This document shows positions 29,416 through 39,041 of a DNA stretch of 64,000 nt, piece after piece. The DNA lies in the NCBI RefSeq assembly GCF_035918095.1, contig NZ_CP109137.1, positions 8,248,001-8,312,000 on the forward strand, given 5' to 3'. How positions within the stretch are numbered: position 1 is the stretch's first letter; each line of letters starts with the position of its first letter. This stretch comes from Streptomyces sp. NBC_01750. GTDB taxonomy: Bacteria > Actinomycetota > Actinomycetes > Streptomycetales > Streptomycetaceae. A program made the position numbers and the translations under genes. The notes beneath the pieces were generated by a model. That model did no database searches. It worked only from the letters and a program-made list of their open reading frames with translations, and was not told where the DNA came from.

Positions 29416-30221
29416 GCGAAAAGCGCCGGATGGAACAAGCCCTGAATTCACCACTGCAATCCGCGCGGCGGAATCAGCCGCGGAAAATCACGCGATCCAC
29501 CGAGGACGGGAAACTCAACTCTCTTCTACGGAAAGGGACTGGGCCGGATCGGCGCCCTTCGCGCACTGTCGAGGACGTGACCCATATCACGGGATTCGAT
29601 GGGGGATGGTCGGCCCTGCACCGCCGCGAAAATGCACGACAAGTCGCATGTTTTCCTGCAATATGGACGTCGAGAGCAATACCGAGTAAATGCTCATTCC
29701 GGACATGCGTGGGCGGAGTTGTCCTCGAAGATGCGCATTTAGTCTCCACATTCGCGCTATAAATGCATTAGCGCCCTCTATGGGTGGATTCTGTCCGTTT
29801 AGGTAGTAATCGGGGTCGCCTCTCCGCGCCTGGCTGTCCTGTGGCGACATGCACCCCGAGACCGGCAGGCATCCACCGCTGCCCGCGCGGCGTACGCGTC
29901 CGGGTGGCGGTGGCGTGCTGGGTCCCTGCCGCCGGGTCCCGGCCGCCGGTAGGGGTGTCGAACGGTTCCAGCGCTCGGCGGGCACGGGCGGGCGCCACTC
30001 AGCGCGCCCAGAGGCTTCGACGGCCGTCGGTCTGCGCCGGGGCGGAGACCGGTGACCTGTCGAACGACGCCCTGTCCTGGACATCAGCCTCTCGGCCGGC
30101 GCGATTCGCGCGCGCCATCGGGCAGCCGTCGAAACGGACGCGCTGGACGGCTACTCCGCCGTGGCGAGCGGCACCCAGGTTGCCGACGACCACCATCGGC
30201 ATGGCGAACCCGAACCTTCGG
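29416..30221. other. Long gene-poor region with an AT-richer stretch
   Basis: About 800 nt without a supported gene. Positions roughly 29400-29830 are clearly less GC-rich than the flanks (for example GCTATAAATGCATTAGCG near 29756). The LysM gene promoter must lie close to 29420-29500. Frames on both strands (for example 29587-30084 minus) give no recognisable protein. Confidence 0.5.
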
Positions 30222-31013
30222 TCACCTGCCGGTGATCGTGCCGCTTCGGTGTCGCTCCGGCAGCAACAGCTCCGTCAGTTCCCTCTGGGTATCGGTCACT
30301 GGGCCACCAGTGGTGCTCGGCGCAGGACTACCCGTGGGTGAGGTGCTCACACTGCCGGTAGGACTTGCGGAAGGAGTCGGCGTCGTCGGCGTCGGCGACG
30401 CCGAGTGGCTGGGGCGGCCATGGGAGGGGCGGGGGGTCGGCCTGGCCCTCACGGGCGGACTGGTGGTGGCTGTGGGAGCTGGGGAAGCAGCTGATTCCCG
30501 GTGAGTGGCCGTCGGGCTGGGGCGCCGAGTCGTACCACTGCTCCGGTCCCGGACGCTCCCTCGGGCCGGGTGCGTGGCCCGCCGTTCCGGCGTGGCTTTC
30601 GGTGACTTGGTGACGTGGGCCTCGGGTTCGTCGGGGGATACCCGTTCCGGGCTCGCCGCTGCTCCTGGGGCACCGGCGGAGTGCTCGGGCAGCAGCGATA
30701 CGGCGGCCAGGCCGCCGAGCATGGTGAGGGCTGCCGCGGCAAGAGTCCGGCCGCCGTACTTCTTCAATCGCTGCGGATGGCGGCGCCGGGCTGCGGGCGC
30801 ATCGGCTGCGGGAGCGGGGGACCGGAGAGGCTCGGGGGACTCGAAGGAGCTCGGTCCCTCGCTGAACAGGATCTCCGGCAACACCGTGTCGACTGTCGGA
30901 GCACCACCGCCGCTCCGATCGATCGGCGGTGCTGTGGCGGAGTCGTATGCGCCGCATTCCGGGCACGTCACGGCGCCGTTGAGGACGCGGCGGCAGGGGA
31001 GGCAGTAGTCCAT
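30222..31013 (-). CDS. Zinc-ribbon membrane protein with Ser/Pro/Thr-rich tail (SCO2400-like)
   Basis: 263 residues. The N-terminus MDYCLPCRRVLNGAVTCPEC has two CxxC pairs of a zinc ribbon, as in the Streptomyces SCO2400-like family. A basic stretch (RRRHPQRLKKYGGR) leads to one membrane helix, TLAAAALTMLGGLAAVSLL (about 125-145). The rest, about 115 residues, is low complexity, rich in Pro, Ser and Thr, and probably lies outside the cell. ATG 31013 has GAGGGACGAG upstream; the frame is open further upstream, but the zinc ribbon begins at this ATG. Function unknown. Confidence 0.8.
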   Translation of the reverse strand: MDYCLPCRRVLNGAVTCPECGAYDSATAPPIDRSGGGAPTVDTVLPEILFSEGPSSFESPEPLRSPAPAADAPAARRRHPQRLKKYGGRTLAAAALTMLGGLAAVSLLPEHSAGAPGAAASPERVSPDEPEAHVTKSPKATPERRATHPARGSVRDRSSGTTRRPSPTATHRESAASPAPTATTSPPVRARPTPRPSHGRPSHSASPTPTTPTPSASPTGSVSTSPTGSPAPSTTGGPVTDTQRELTELLLPERHRSGTITGR

Positions 31014-31463
31014 GATCTCGTCCCTCAGTGCGTGAGTCGCTGGAAGGAGCCGTGGCCGGCCGACCAGGCTGGGCAGCAGCCGGCCGCCGGAAGGCGGCGC
31101 TCGGTGACTTTCCGGAGCATCCTTGGCATGTGCGAACCTCACTCACTCACCGGTCTGCAGGTGTTTCACCGGTTACCGAGGTCAACGGGCTTGAGCGAAT
31201 CAGTGTTCAAACGGCGGTTGAAACGTGGCGCACGCAACTCCGTTGGAGGTTGTAGCTGGTCGCGCGGGCGCCACGCTTCGGCGTCCGAGCCGACAGCCAC
31301 GGCTGACTCCGAGTCAACTGCATTCACTTCCTGGGACTGAACGTCCTCTTGGGCGCGGTGCGGCAGGTGAGAGGTGGACGTGGAAGTGGATGACAGGGCC
31401 GACCTCGGCACTCCGGGTGGTCGACGCCCCGTGGCGCCCCCGACGCCGGGACCAGCAATGAGC
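31014..31463. other. Intergenic region upstream of the SCO2400-like gene
   Basis: About 450 nt between the end of the rhomboid gene and the start of the SCO2400-like gene, both leftward. It should contain the promoter of the latter. I see no gene, strong hairpin or repeat in it. Confidence 0.4.
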
Positions 31464-32282
31464 TCACCAACGCGGCGGTACCTGCGGCCTGTTGTGCAGC
31501 CGCTGCGGTTCGGGAGGGGGCGGGGTATTGGCCCGTAGCGGAAGCGCCAGCAACGCCCCGGCCACGAATCCGAACACATGGGCGAGGTAGGCAACGGTGC
31601 CGGCCTCCGCGACGCCGTAGTCGGCCGAGTAGAACGCCTGCAGGACGAACCACAGTCCAAGCACAGCCCAGGCCGGGAGTCGCAGAGGGAAGAAGAAAAG
31701 AAAGGGCACCAGGCCCCACACCCGAGCCCGCGGGTACAGCACCAGGTAGGCGCCCAGCACACCGGCGATTGCCCCGGACGCCCCGATCAGCGGTTCGGTG
31801 GAATCGGGGTTGGCCAGCGCGAAGCCGTACCCGGCCAGGTACCCGCAGAGCAGGTAGAACAGCAGGTACCGCACCCGGCCCAACCGGTCCTCGATGTTGT
31901 CGCCGAAGATCCACAAGAAGAGCATGTTGCCCAGCAGGTGCAGCCAGCTGCCGTGCAGGAACATCGAGGTCAGCACGGACAGCGCAGGCGCCTTGTCGTA
32001 ATGGGGCGGTCCGAGCAGGCAACCCGGCCCCTGGGGGCCCACCGCTGGGGTGCCGGTCGGGACCAGGTTCGGCACCTGGTTGTGGATCAGCTCCCGAGGG
32101 ACAGCGCCCCACTGTTCGAGGAAAGCCTGCAGATGGCACAGCTGCGCGAGGCCGCTGTCGCCCGCGATCGAGGACACGGCCACTGGCGTGCGCAGGAACA
32201 CCACCACGTTGGCCACGATCAGCGCGTAGGTGACCCAGGGCGTGCGCCGGACCGGATTCGAGTCATGAACAGGAATGACCAC
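31464..32282 (-). CDS. Rhomboid-family intramembrane serine protease
   Basis: 272 residues with about six membrane helices. Rhomboid motifs: MFLHGSWLHLLGNMLFLWIFG (His/Asn of helix 2), then LIGASGAIAGVLGAYL with the catalytic serine in GASG, and AYLAHVFGFVAGALL with the catalytic histidine in helix 6. A roughly 60-residue loop between helices 1 and 2 is typical of Streptomyces members. The start is taken as GTG 32282 (MVIPVHDSNPVRRTPW), with GGGGCAGG upstream; a TTG at 32333 is in frame but unlikely. It cleaves transmembrane substrates, unknown here. It is divergent from hypA. Confidence 0.9.
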   Translation of the reverse strand: MVIPVHDSNPVRRTPWVTYALIVANVVVFLRTPVAVSSIAGDSGLAQLCHLQAFLEQWGAVPRELIHNQVPNLVPTGTPAVGPQGPGCLLGPPHYDKAPALSVLTSMFLHGSWLHLLGNMLFLWIFGDNIEDRLGRVRYLLFYLLCGYLAGYGFALANPDSTEPLIGASGAIAGVLGAYLVLYPRARVWGLVPFLFFFPLRLPAWAVLGLWFVLQAFYSADYGVAEAGTVAYLAHVFGFVAGALLALPLRANTPPPPEPQRLHNRPQVPPRW

Positions 32283-32641
32283 AAACGGAACCTGCCCCGA
32301 TCGGTACGGAGAATCCGGTCCGGCCCCTGCCAAGTCAGCCGCCCGGCCGTATCAGCTGCGCCTCGTCGCGCCGCCGCGCCGGTGTCAAGCGCGGCGCGCC
32401 ACCCAAGAACACCATGCCCAGGCCATGGAGGTGGGTCGAGTCGCCTCCCGGACCCATCCCCGCTCGCCAGGGGATGGTCCGCACGAGCGGGAGCGACCAC
32501 GTCCGCCACTGCCCCGAACGGTGTATGCGGCTGGGTGGCGTCGGCGTGCCGGGCCCCCGGCCGCAGGGCCCCGGCCTCTAATGGAGCCGAACGGGCCGCA
32601 GAGCGTTCGACGGCGGTCGGTCTGTGCCAGGACGGAGAGCG
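32283..32641. other. Divergent promoter region between rhomboid and hypA
   Basis: About 360 nt expected to carry the promoter of the hypABFCDE operon. A GC-rich inverted sequence (GGGCCCCCGGCCGCAGGGCC, near 32550) is the only evident structure. No gene is supported. Confidence 0.4.
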
Positions 32642-33037
32642 ATGCACGAGATGTCCATCGCGTTGGCTGTCGTCGGCCAGGTGGAGCAGGCGGCGGCCGA
32701 GGCAGGCGGCGTCACCGCGGTGACGTCCGTACGGCTCCAGGTCGGCGAGCTGGCCGGAGTGGTCCCCGACGCCCTCTCCTTCTGCTTCGAACTGGCCTGT
32801 GCCGGGACCGTTCTGGAAGGTGCCGAGCTGATCGCGGAGTCCGTGCCCGGCCGTGCCCGCTGCGGGCCGTGCGCGGACGAATGGGCGGTCGGTATGCCGC
32901 CGCAGCTGTGCTGTCCTGTGTGCGGAGCGGCGACCGCCGAGCTGCTCTCGGGACGCGAACTGCAGATCGTCAGCGTGCACTGGGAGGACGGCCAGGAGCA
33001 CGAACGCACCCGTGAACCCATTTCCGAGGAGTGCTGA
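32642..33037 (+). CDS. hypA: Hydrogenase nickel-insertion protein HypA
   Basis: 131 residues, slightly longer than usual (about 115). It starts MHEMSIALAVV, with the Ni-binding His2. The structural zinc site is CGPC (in ARCGPCADEW) and CPVC (in LCCPVCGAAT). It works with HypB to load nickel into the hydrogenase large subunit. ATG 32642 behind GGAGAGCG is the clear start. hypB follows after 3 nt. It is the first gene of the accessory operon hypABFCDE. Confidence 0.95.
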   Translation: MHEMSIALAVVGQVEQAAAEAGGVTAVTSVRLQVGELAGVVPDALSFCFELACAGTVLEGAELIAESVPGRARCGPCADEWAVGMPPQLCCPVCGAATAELLSGRELQIVSVHWEDGQEHERTREPISEEC

Positions 33038-33040
33038 AGC

Positions 33041-33805
33041 ATGTGCCGAGTGGTCGATCTGCAACAGGCGGTCCTCGCCAAGAACGACGCGACCGCGCAC
33101 ACGCTGCGCGCCGAACTCTCCGCGCGCGGCACCACGGTCGTCAATCTGCTGTCCAGCCCCGGCAGTGGGAAGACCGCTCTGCTGGAGGGCGAACTGCTGC
33201 TGGCGCGGCAGCGGAGAGTACGTGTCGCGGCCCTGACCGCCGACCTCGCCACCGAGAACGACGCCGTGCGCCTGGCCCGTTCGGGAGTCCCGGTCAAGCA
33301 GGTACTGACCGACGGTCTGTGCCACCTGGAGGCCGGGATGCTGGGCCGGCACCTGGAGGGATGGCTTCCCGATGACACCCGGCTGCTGTTCGTGGAGAAC
33401 GTCGGCAACCTGGTCTGTCCGGCTTCGTACGACCTTGGTGAGTCCTTGCGGGTCGTGCTCGCGTCCGTCACGGAGGGGGAGGACAAGCCGCTGAAGTACC
33501 CCACCGCCTTCGGTCTGGCGCACCTGGTGGTGGTGACCAAGACCGATATCGCGGAGGCGGTCGAGTTCGACGAGGCGGCGTTCCTGGCGAATGTCGCGCA
33601 GGTCAATCCGGGGGTGGAAGTGCTGCTGACGTCCGCGCGGCGGGGCGTCGGCGTCGGCGCCCTGCTGGACCGGGTGACGGCGGTGGCCGACGGCGGGCCG
33701 GTCCATGCGCCTGTGATGGCCCGTCAGGAGCATCTCCATGACCACGAACACGGCACGCATACCCATACGGCGGCCTCAGGCGCCATGGCGCAGTCCGGCT
33801 CGTGA
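33041..33805 (+). CDS. hypB: Hydrogenase nickel-incorporation GTPase HypB
   Basis: 254 residues, G3E-family GTPase. P-loop SSPGSGKTALLE; later motifs ALTADLATENDA, VENVGNLVCPASYDLGE and the NKxD-equivalent VVTKTDIAEAV. The usual His-rich N-terminus is absent; instead a short His-rich cluster with six histidines (EHLHDHEHGTHTH) lies near the C-terminus after the GTPase domain. Metal storage or delivery at this tail is inferred. The last codons overlap the GTG of hypF (GTGA at 33802). Confidence 0.95.
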   Translation: MCRVVDLQQAVLAKNDATAHTLRAELSARGTTVVNLLSSPGSGKTALLEGELLLARQRRVRVAALTADLATENDAVRLARSGVPVKQVLTDGLCHLEAGMLGRHLEGWLPDDTRLLFVENVGNLVCPASYDLGESLRVVLASVTEGEDKPLKYPTAFGLAHLVVVTKTDIAEAVEFDEAAFLANVAQVNPGVEVLLTSARRGVGVGALLDRVTAVADGGPVHAPVMARQEHLHDHEHGTHTHTAASGAMAQSGS

Positions 33806-36204
33806 GTGGTTCGCGGCCGGCCGCCGCAGTCGCCGAGGAGGCGGTGCAGCGCAGGCGGGTCACCGTCCGGGGCGTGGTTCAGGGCGTCGGGTTCCGGCCG
33901 TTCCTGTACACACTCGCCACCGGGCTCGACCTGGTCGGCCATGTGACCAACACCGGTGAGGGCGTTGTCGCGGAAGTCGAAGGGCCGCCCGCTGACCTCG
34001 TCCTGTTCTGCGACCGCATCTCCGCGGACGCGCCGCCTCTCGCGCATGTGGAGTCCGTGGACCATCAGGAGGTCCCCACCACCGGGGGTGACGGGTTCAC
34101 CATCGCCGCCTCCACGACGGGCGGGCCCGCGCGCACCCTGGTCTCGCCGGACATGGCGACCTGCGCCGCCTGTCTCTCCGAACTGGCCGACCCGGCCGAC
34201 CGGCGTCACCGACACCCCTTCATCACCTGCACTCATTGCGGCCCCCGCTTCACGATCGTCCGCGGCCTTCCGTACGACCGGGACCACACGACGATGGCTG
34301 ACTTCCCGATGTGCGCCGACTGCGCCCGGGAGTACGTCGATCCGGCCGACCGCCGCTTTCACGCGCAGCCGATCGCTTGCCACGCCTGCGGCCCCCGCCT
34401 GCGCCTGCTCGTGGCGAACACGGATACGGCGGGCTCGCCTCAGCCCGTATCCGCCAGGGACGCCGTCGCCGGGGCCCGCAGGCTGCTGTCCCACGGCGCG
34501 ATCCTCGCCGTGAAGGGCGTCGGCGGCTACCACCTCGCCTGCGATGCCTCCAACTCCCGGGCCGTGGCCACGTTGCGCCGCCGCAAGGCCCGCGGGAACA
34601 AGCCGTTCGCCCTCATGGCCAGGAGCCTCGCCGACATCGAGCACCTGGTGCACCTGGGCCCCGAGGAGCGGAGCCTTCTGACGGGCGGGGTCAGCCCCAT
34701 CGTCCTGCTGCGCCGCCGGAACGACGCTGTGCCGCCCGGACTGCCGAGGCCCTCGGAGGAGGTTGCCCCTGGCAGTCCCGATCTCGGCGTGATGCTTGCC
34801 TACACACCTCTGCACCATCTGCTTCTCGGCCTGCCCGGTGATGCCGACGGGCCACGCCTGCTCGTGATGACCAGCGGGAATGTGGCGGGGGAGCCGATCG
34901 TCACCGCGGACACCGACGCACTGACCCGGTTGGCGCACCTGGCCGACGCCTGGCTCACGCACGATCGCGGGATCCATGTTCCGTGCGACGACTCGGTGGT
35001 GCGTGTGTGCGACGGGGAGCTGCTGACGCTCCGCCGCGCCCGTGGCTATGCCCCGCTGCCGGTCGTACTGCCCGTCTCCGTGCCGGCGGCCCTCGCCGTC
35101 GGGGGCGACCTCAAGAACGCGTTCTGTCTCGCGGAAGGGCGCAGGGCCTGGCTGTCGGCGCACATCGGGGACATGGACGACCTCGCCACACAGCAGGCGT
35201 TCGAGCGCGCCGAAACCCAACTGGAGTCGATCGCAGGGGTGAACCCCGGGCTGCTGGCGGCCGACCGGCATCCCGGTTACCGCTCCGGGCAGTGGGCCAC
35301 CCGGCACGCGACGGGCCGGCCGGTCGTGCGGGTCCAGCACCATCACGCCCACGTAGCCGCCGCGATGGCGGAGCACGGACTCGACGGGAGCCGCCCCGTG
35401 ATCGGGGTCGCGTTCGACGGCACTGGCTACGGTGACGACGGGGCGGTGTGGGGCGGGGAGTTCCTGCTGGCGGACTACGAGGGGTTCAGCCGCCTCGGAC
35501 ACCTCGCTTACGTCTCCCAGCCGGGCGGGGACGCCGCGGTGCGCCGGCCGTACCGAATGGCACTTGCGCATCTGCGCGCAGCCGGCATCGCCTGGTCCGA
35601 GGACCTTCCCTGCACTGCCGCCTGCCCTCCCGACGAACTCCGTGTGCTGGAGCACCAGTTGGAGCGCGATCTGAACTGCGTGCCCACGTCCAGCATGGGG
35701 CGGCTGTTCGATTCCGTGTCCTCGCTCGTGGGCGTCTGCCATCAGTCCGGATATGAAGCCCAGGCAGCCATCGAGCTGGAGGCGGCCGCCCTGACGGCCG
35801 CGGCCGGGGACGTGGCCGGCTACGCGTTCGCAGTGCGGCCACGGGGCGATGGCCGGGCTGCGGCGACCGCCGACCCCGCGCCCGTCCTGGCAGCCGTCGT
35901 CGACGACGTACGGGCAGGCACATCCGTGGCCCTCGTCGCCGCGCGGTTCCACCGGGCCGTCGCCGATCTCGTGCACAGGATCTGCGTCTTGGCGCGAGAG
36001 GAACACGGACTGGACACCGTGACCCTGACCGGCGGTGTGTTCGCCAATGTTCTGCTCTCCTCTGCGTGCGCACGGTCGCTTCGCGAGGACGGTTTCACCG
36101 TCCTGCGCCACCGCCAAGTCCCGCCGAACGACGGGGGACTTGCGCTCGGTCAACTGATGGTGGCCGCACATGCCGCCGTGGCCCTGCGCGGAGGCGGCCA
36201 CTGA
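33802..36204 (+). CDS. hypF: Carbamoyltransferase HypF
   Basis: 800 residues with the full HypF layout. An acylphosphatase domain comes first (VRGVVQGVGFRPFLYTLA, about 15-100), then two zinc-finger blocks (CAACLSELADP with CTHCGPRF; CADCAREYVDP with CHACGPRL). A YrdC-like domain follows (VKGVGGYHLACDA, about 205-390), then a Kae1-like carbamoyl transfer domain (HHHAHVAAAMAEHGLDG; FDGTGYGDDG). It makes the thiocarbamate that becomes the CN ligands of the Fe. The start is GTG 33802, overlapping hypB. Confidence 0.96.
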   Translation: MSGSRPAAAVAEEAVQRRRVTVRGVVQGVGFRPFLYTLATGLDLVGHVTNTGEGVVAEVEGPPADLVLFCDRISADAPPLAHVESVDHQEVPTTGGDGFTIAASTTGGPARTLVSPDMATCAACLSELADPADRRHRHPFITCTHCGPRFTIVRGLPYDRDHTTMADFPMCADCAREYVDPADRRFHAQPIACHACGPRLRLLVANTDTAGSPQPVSARDAVAGARRLLSHGAILAVKGVGGYHLACDASNSRAVATLRRRKARGNKPFALMARSLADIEHLVHLGPEERSLLTGGVSPIVLLRRRNDAVPPGLPRPSEEVAPGSPDLGVMLAYTPLHHLLLGLPGDADGPRLLVMTSGNVAGEPIVTADTDALTRLAHLADAWLTHDRGIHVPCDDSVVRVCDGELLTLRRARGYAPLPVVLPVSVPAALAVGGDLKNAFCLAEGRRAWLSAHIGDMDDLATQQAFERAETQLESIAGVNPGLLAADRHPGYRSGQWATRHATGRPVVRVQHHHAHVAAAMAEHGLDGSRPVIGVAFDGTGYGDDGAVWGGEFLLADYEGFSRLGHLAYVSQPGGDAAVRRPYRMALAHLRAAGIAWSEDLPCTAACPPDELRVLEHQLERDLNCVPTSSMGRLFDSVSSLVGVCHQSGYEAQAAIELEAAALTAAAGDVAGYAFAVRPRGDGRAAATADPAPVLAAVVDDVRAGTSVALVAARFHRAVADLVHRICVLAREEHGLDTVTLTGGVFANVLLSSACARSLREDGFTVLRHRQVPPNDGGLALGQLMVAAHAAVALRGGGH

Positions 36205-36257
36205 CGACGTGCCCCGGGAAGACCGGGCTACGGAACATCCACAGCGAGGAGAAGCGC

Positions 36258-36581
36258 ATGTGCCTGGCGGTACCCGGGAGAGTACTGGACATCGAGGAAC
36301 GCGACGGCACCCGTATGGCCAGCGTTGATTTCGGCGGCGTCGTCAAGGAGGTGTGCCTGGAGTATCTGCCGGACCTCCAGGTCGGCGAGTACGCCATCGT
36401 TCATGTGGGGTTCGCCCTGCAGCGCCTGGACGAGGCGTCGGCCAAGCAGACGCTCGAGCTCTTCGCCACGCTCGGGATGCTTCAGGAGGAGTTCGGCGAT
36501 CCGTGGGAGTTGGCGGCGGAAGCCGGCGGGTCCCCGTTGCCCGCCGCCGGCATCGACACACCCCAGGAGGCACAGAAGTGA
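36258..36581 (+). CDS. hypC: Hydrogenase assembly chaperone HypC
   Basis: 107 residues. It starts [17 protein letters not shown]; Cys2 is the functional ligand for the Fe(CN)2CO unit. The remainder shows the OB-like fold ([36 protein letters not shown]). The last 25 residues form a tail longer than in most HypC. ATG 36258 has GAGGAG upstream; its stop overlaps the hypD GTG. Confidence 0.95.
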   Translation: MCLAVPGRVLDIEERDGTRMASVDFGGVVKEVCLEYLPDLQVGEYAIVHVGFALQRLDEASAKQTLELFATLGMLQEEFGDPWELAAEAGGSPLPAAGIDTPQEAQK

Positions 36582-37702
36582 AGTACATCGACGAGTTCCA
36601 GGACCCGGATCTGGCGCGTCGCCTGCTCGATGACATCCACTCCACCGTGACCAGGCCGTGGGCACTGATGGAGGTCTGCGGGGGGCAGACGCACACGATC
36701 ATCCGGCACGGCATCGACCAGTTGCTCCCTGAGCAGGTGGAATTGATCCACGGACCCGGCTGTCCCGTATGTGTCACCCCCCTTGAAGTCATCGACAAAG
36801 CTCTGGAGATCGCCTCCCGCCCCGAGGTGATCTTCTGCTCCTTCGGTGACATGCTCCGCGTGCCCGGCACCGGCCGTGACCTGTTCCAGGTCCGCAGCGA
36901 AGGCGGCGATGTACGGGTCGTCTACTCGCCGCTCGATGCCCTGAGGATCGCTCAGCAGAACCCGGACCGCGAAGTGGTGTTCTTCGGTATCGGATTCGAG
37001 ACGACCGCGCCGCCCAACGCCATGACGGTGTATCAGGCGCGCAAGCTCGGCATCCAGAACTTCAGCTTGCTGGTGTCCCATGTCAGGGTGCCCCCGGCGA
37101 TCGAGGCGATCATGCAGTCCCCGCGCTGCCGGGTTCAGGCCTTCCTCGCGGCCGGGCATGTGTGCAGTGTGATGGGCGTCGCCGAGTATCCGGAGCTGGC
37201 AGAGCGGTTCCGTGTCCCGATCGTCGTGACCGGATTCGAACCGCTGGACATCCTTGAGGGGGTGCGCAGGACCGTACTGCAGCTGGAACGCGGTGAGCAC
37301 ACCGTCGACAACGCCTACCCGCGTGCGGTCCGCCCCGAGGGAAACCCCGCCGCCCAGGCCATGCTGGCGGATGTCTTTGAGGTCACCGACCGCGCCTGGC
37401 GCGGTATCGGAACGATCCCCGGCAGCGGCTGGCGGCTGTCCTCGCGGTACCGGGACTACGACGCCGAGTACCGCTTCTCGGTCACCGGCATCCAGACCAG
37501 GGAACCGGCGGAGTGCCGCAGCGGCGAGGTTCTGCAGGGCCTGCTGAAGCCTCATGAGTGCGAGGCCTTCGGCACGCTGTGCACGCCCCGGACGCCGCTC
37601 GGTGCCACCATGGTCTCCAGTGAGGGCGCGTGTGCCGCGTACTACCTCTACCGGCGGCTGGACATCACGAACGCATCGCTGGAGGCGAGCACCGTTGTCT
37701 GA
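36578..37702 (+). CDS. hypD: Hydrogenase assembly protein HypD
   Basis: 374 residues. Conserved motifs: [41 protein letters not shown] and, near the end, the cysteines around [20 protein letters not shown] that hold the [4Fe-4S] cluster. With HypC it forms the scaffold on which the CN and CO ligands are put on iron. GTG 36578 overlaps the hypC stop and has AGGAGG upstream. Confidence 0.96.
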   Translation: MKYIDEFQDPDLARRLLDDIHSTVTRPWALMEVCGGQTHTIIRHGIDQLLPEQVELIHGPGCPVCVTPLEVIDKALEIASRPEVIFCSFGDMLRVPGTGRDLFQVRSEGGDVRVVYSPLDALRIAQQNPDREVVFFGIGFETTAPPNAMTVYQARKLGIQNFSLLVSHVRVPPAIEAIMQSPRCRVQAFLAAGHVCSVMGVAEYPELAERFRVPIVVTGFEPLDILEGVRRTVLQLERGEHTVDNAYPRAVRPEGNPAAQAMLADVFEVTDRAWRGIGTIPGSGWRLSSRYRDYDAEYRFSVTGIQTREPAECRSGEVLQGLLKPHECEAFGTLCTPRTPLGATMVSSEGACAAYYLYRRLDITNASLEASTVV

Positions 37703-38816
37703 GACCACAGAAGCGCTCCCGACGGGTACGCCGTTGAACGGCTCATCGCGGACTGCCGAGCCACAGCTGCCGGATCCCACGTCGTGGACCTGCCCGGCCC
37801 CGCTGCGGGACCAGAGCCGGGTGGTGATGGGCCACGGCGGTGGCGGCGCGCTCTCCGCCGAGCTCGTCCAGCACATTTTCGCGCCGGCCTTCGGGGGAGA
37901 GGTACTCGGACAGCTGGGCGATTCCGCGGCGCTCTCGCTCGGCGGAGTCCGGCTGGCCTTCTCCACGGACTCCTTCGTGGTCCGGCCGCTGTTCTTTCCC
38001 GGCGGCAGTATCGGTGACCTGGCCGTCAACGGCACCGTCAACGACCTTGCCATGAGCGGCGCCCGAGCCGCCTATCTCTCCTGCGGATTCATCCTGGAGG
38101 AGGGGGTCGAGCTCTCGGTGGTCTCACGCGTGGCGGAGGCGCTGGGTTCGGCCGCGCGCACCGCCGGGGTCGAAGTGGTCACGGGTGACACCAAGGTGGT
38201 CGAAGCCGGCCACGGCGACGGGATCTTCATCAACACGTCGGGGATCGGCATCATCCCGGCAGGCGTCGATCTGCGGCCGCAGCGCGTCGTCCCCGGTGAT
38301 GTGGTGATCGTCAGCGGCGCGATCGGCGTCCATGGTGTCGCGATCATGAGCGTCCGCGAGGGTCTTGAGTTCGGTGTGGAGATCGAAAGCGACTGCGCGG
38401 CGCTCGGCAGCCTGGTGGAGACGATGCTCGCCGTCACCCCGGACCTGCATGTGCTGCGCGATCCCACGCGCGGAGGCCTGGCAGCCGCCCTGAACGAGAT
38501 CGCGGCGGCCTCCGGCGCCGGAGTCGTCGTCCAGGAGCGCATCATTCCCGTCCCTCCACCCGTGGCCAACGCCTGTGCCGTCCTGGGGCTGGACCCGATG
38601 TACGTCGCCAACGAGGGCAAGCTCGTGGCGTTCGTCCCGCGCGAGCACGCGGAGCAGGTCCTGGAAGCCATGCGCTCGCACCCTCTGGGCGCCGACGCGA
38701 CGGTGATCGGTGAAGCTGTGGAGGCGCACCCTGGCATGGTGGTGGCGCGTACCGGACTTGGCGGTACGCGGGTGGTGGACCTGCCGATCGGGGAGCAGTT
38801 GCCACGGATCTGCTGA
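37695..38816 (+). CDS. hypE: Carbamoyl dehydratase HypE
   Basis: 373 residues of the PurM/HypE ATPase family. Features: [17 protein letters not shown] near the N-terminus, [32 protein letters not shown] and the C-terminal P-R-I-C, whose cysteine carries the thiocarbamate dehydrated to cyanide. The start is TTG 37695 ([10 protein letters not shown]), 8 nt inside hypD, with GGAGGCGAG upstream; the frame is open further upstream only as an overlap. The N-terminal 35 residues are an extension rich in Ser/Thr/Pro. It ends the accessory operon. Confidence 0.94.
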   Translation: MSETTEALPTGTPLNGSSRTAEPQLPDPTSWTCPAPLRDQSRVVMGHGGGGALSAELVQHIFAPAFGGEVLGQLGDSAALSLGGVRLAFSTDSFVVRPLFFPGGSIGDLAVNGTVNDLAMSGARAAYLSCGFILEEGVELSVVSRVAEALGSAARTAGVEVVTGDTKVVEAGHGDGIFINTSGIGIIPAGVDLRPQRVVPGDVVIVSGAIGVHGVAIMSVREGLEFGVEIESDCAALGSLVETMLAVTPDLHVLRDPTRGGLAAALNEIAAASGAGVVVQERIIPVPPPVANACAVLGLDPMYVANEGKLVAFVPREHAEQVLEAMRSHPLGADATVIGEAVEAHPGMVVARTGLGGTRVVDLPIGEQLPRIC

Positions 38817-39041
38817 AGCCGTCGTCGCCTGCCGCCCGGTCCCGAGCCGGTATCTGATCGAGCAGTTCGGTGACCGGTCGGCGAATGTCCCGGCCGCGGC
38901 GCGGACCAGTACCCCCTGCCCCTGGACAGCATGCCGGCTGCGCCGAGGTCGGGTCCGTCGCGTACCGGGGCAGTCTGTTCTTCGAGGGAAGCCACGCGTA
39001 GATTCCAGAGGTCGGCGTTGTGATCACTGCTGGGGGCAGAC

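Noticed and set aside
29587..30084. 165-codon minus-strand gene in the gene-poor region
   Set aside because: No ribosome site or family pattern. It spans the AT-richer stretch, where frames are open by chance.
32283..32333. Longer rhomboid N-terminus from TTG 32333
   Set aside because: The conserved Streptomyces start is at the VIPVHD segment; GTG 32282 has a ribosome site and the extra residues are not family-like.
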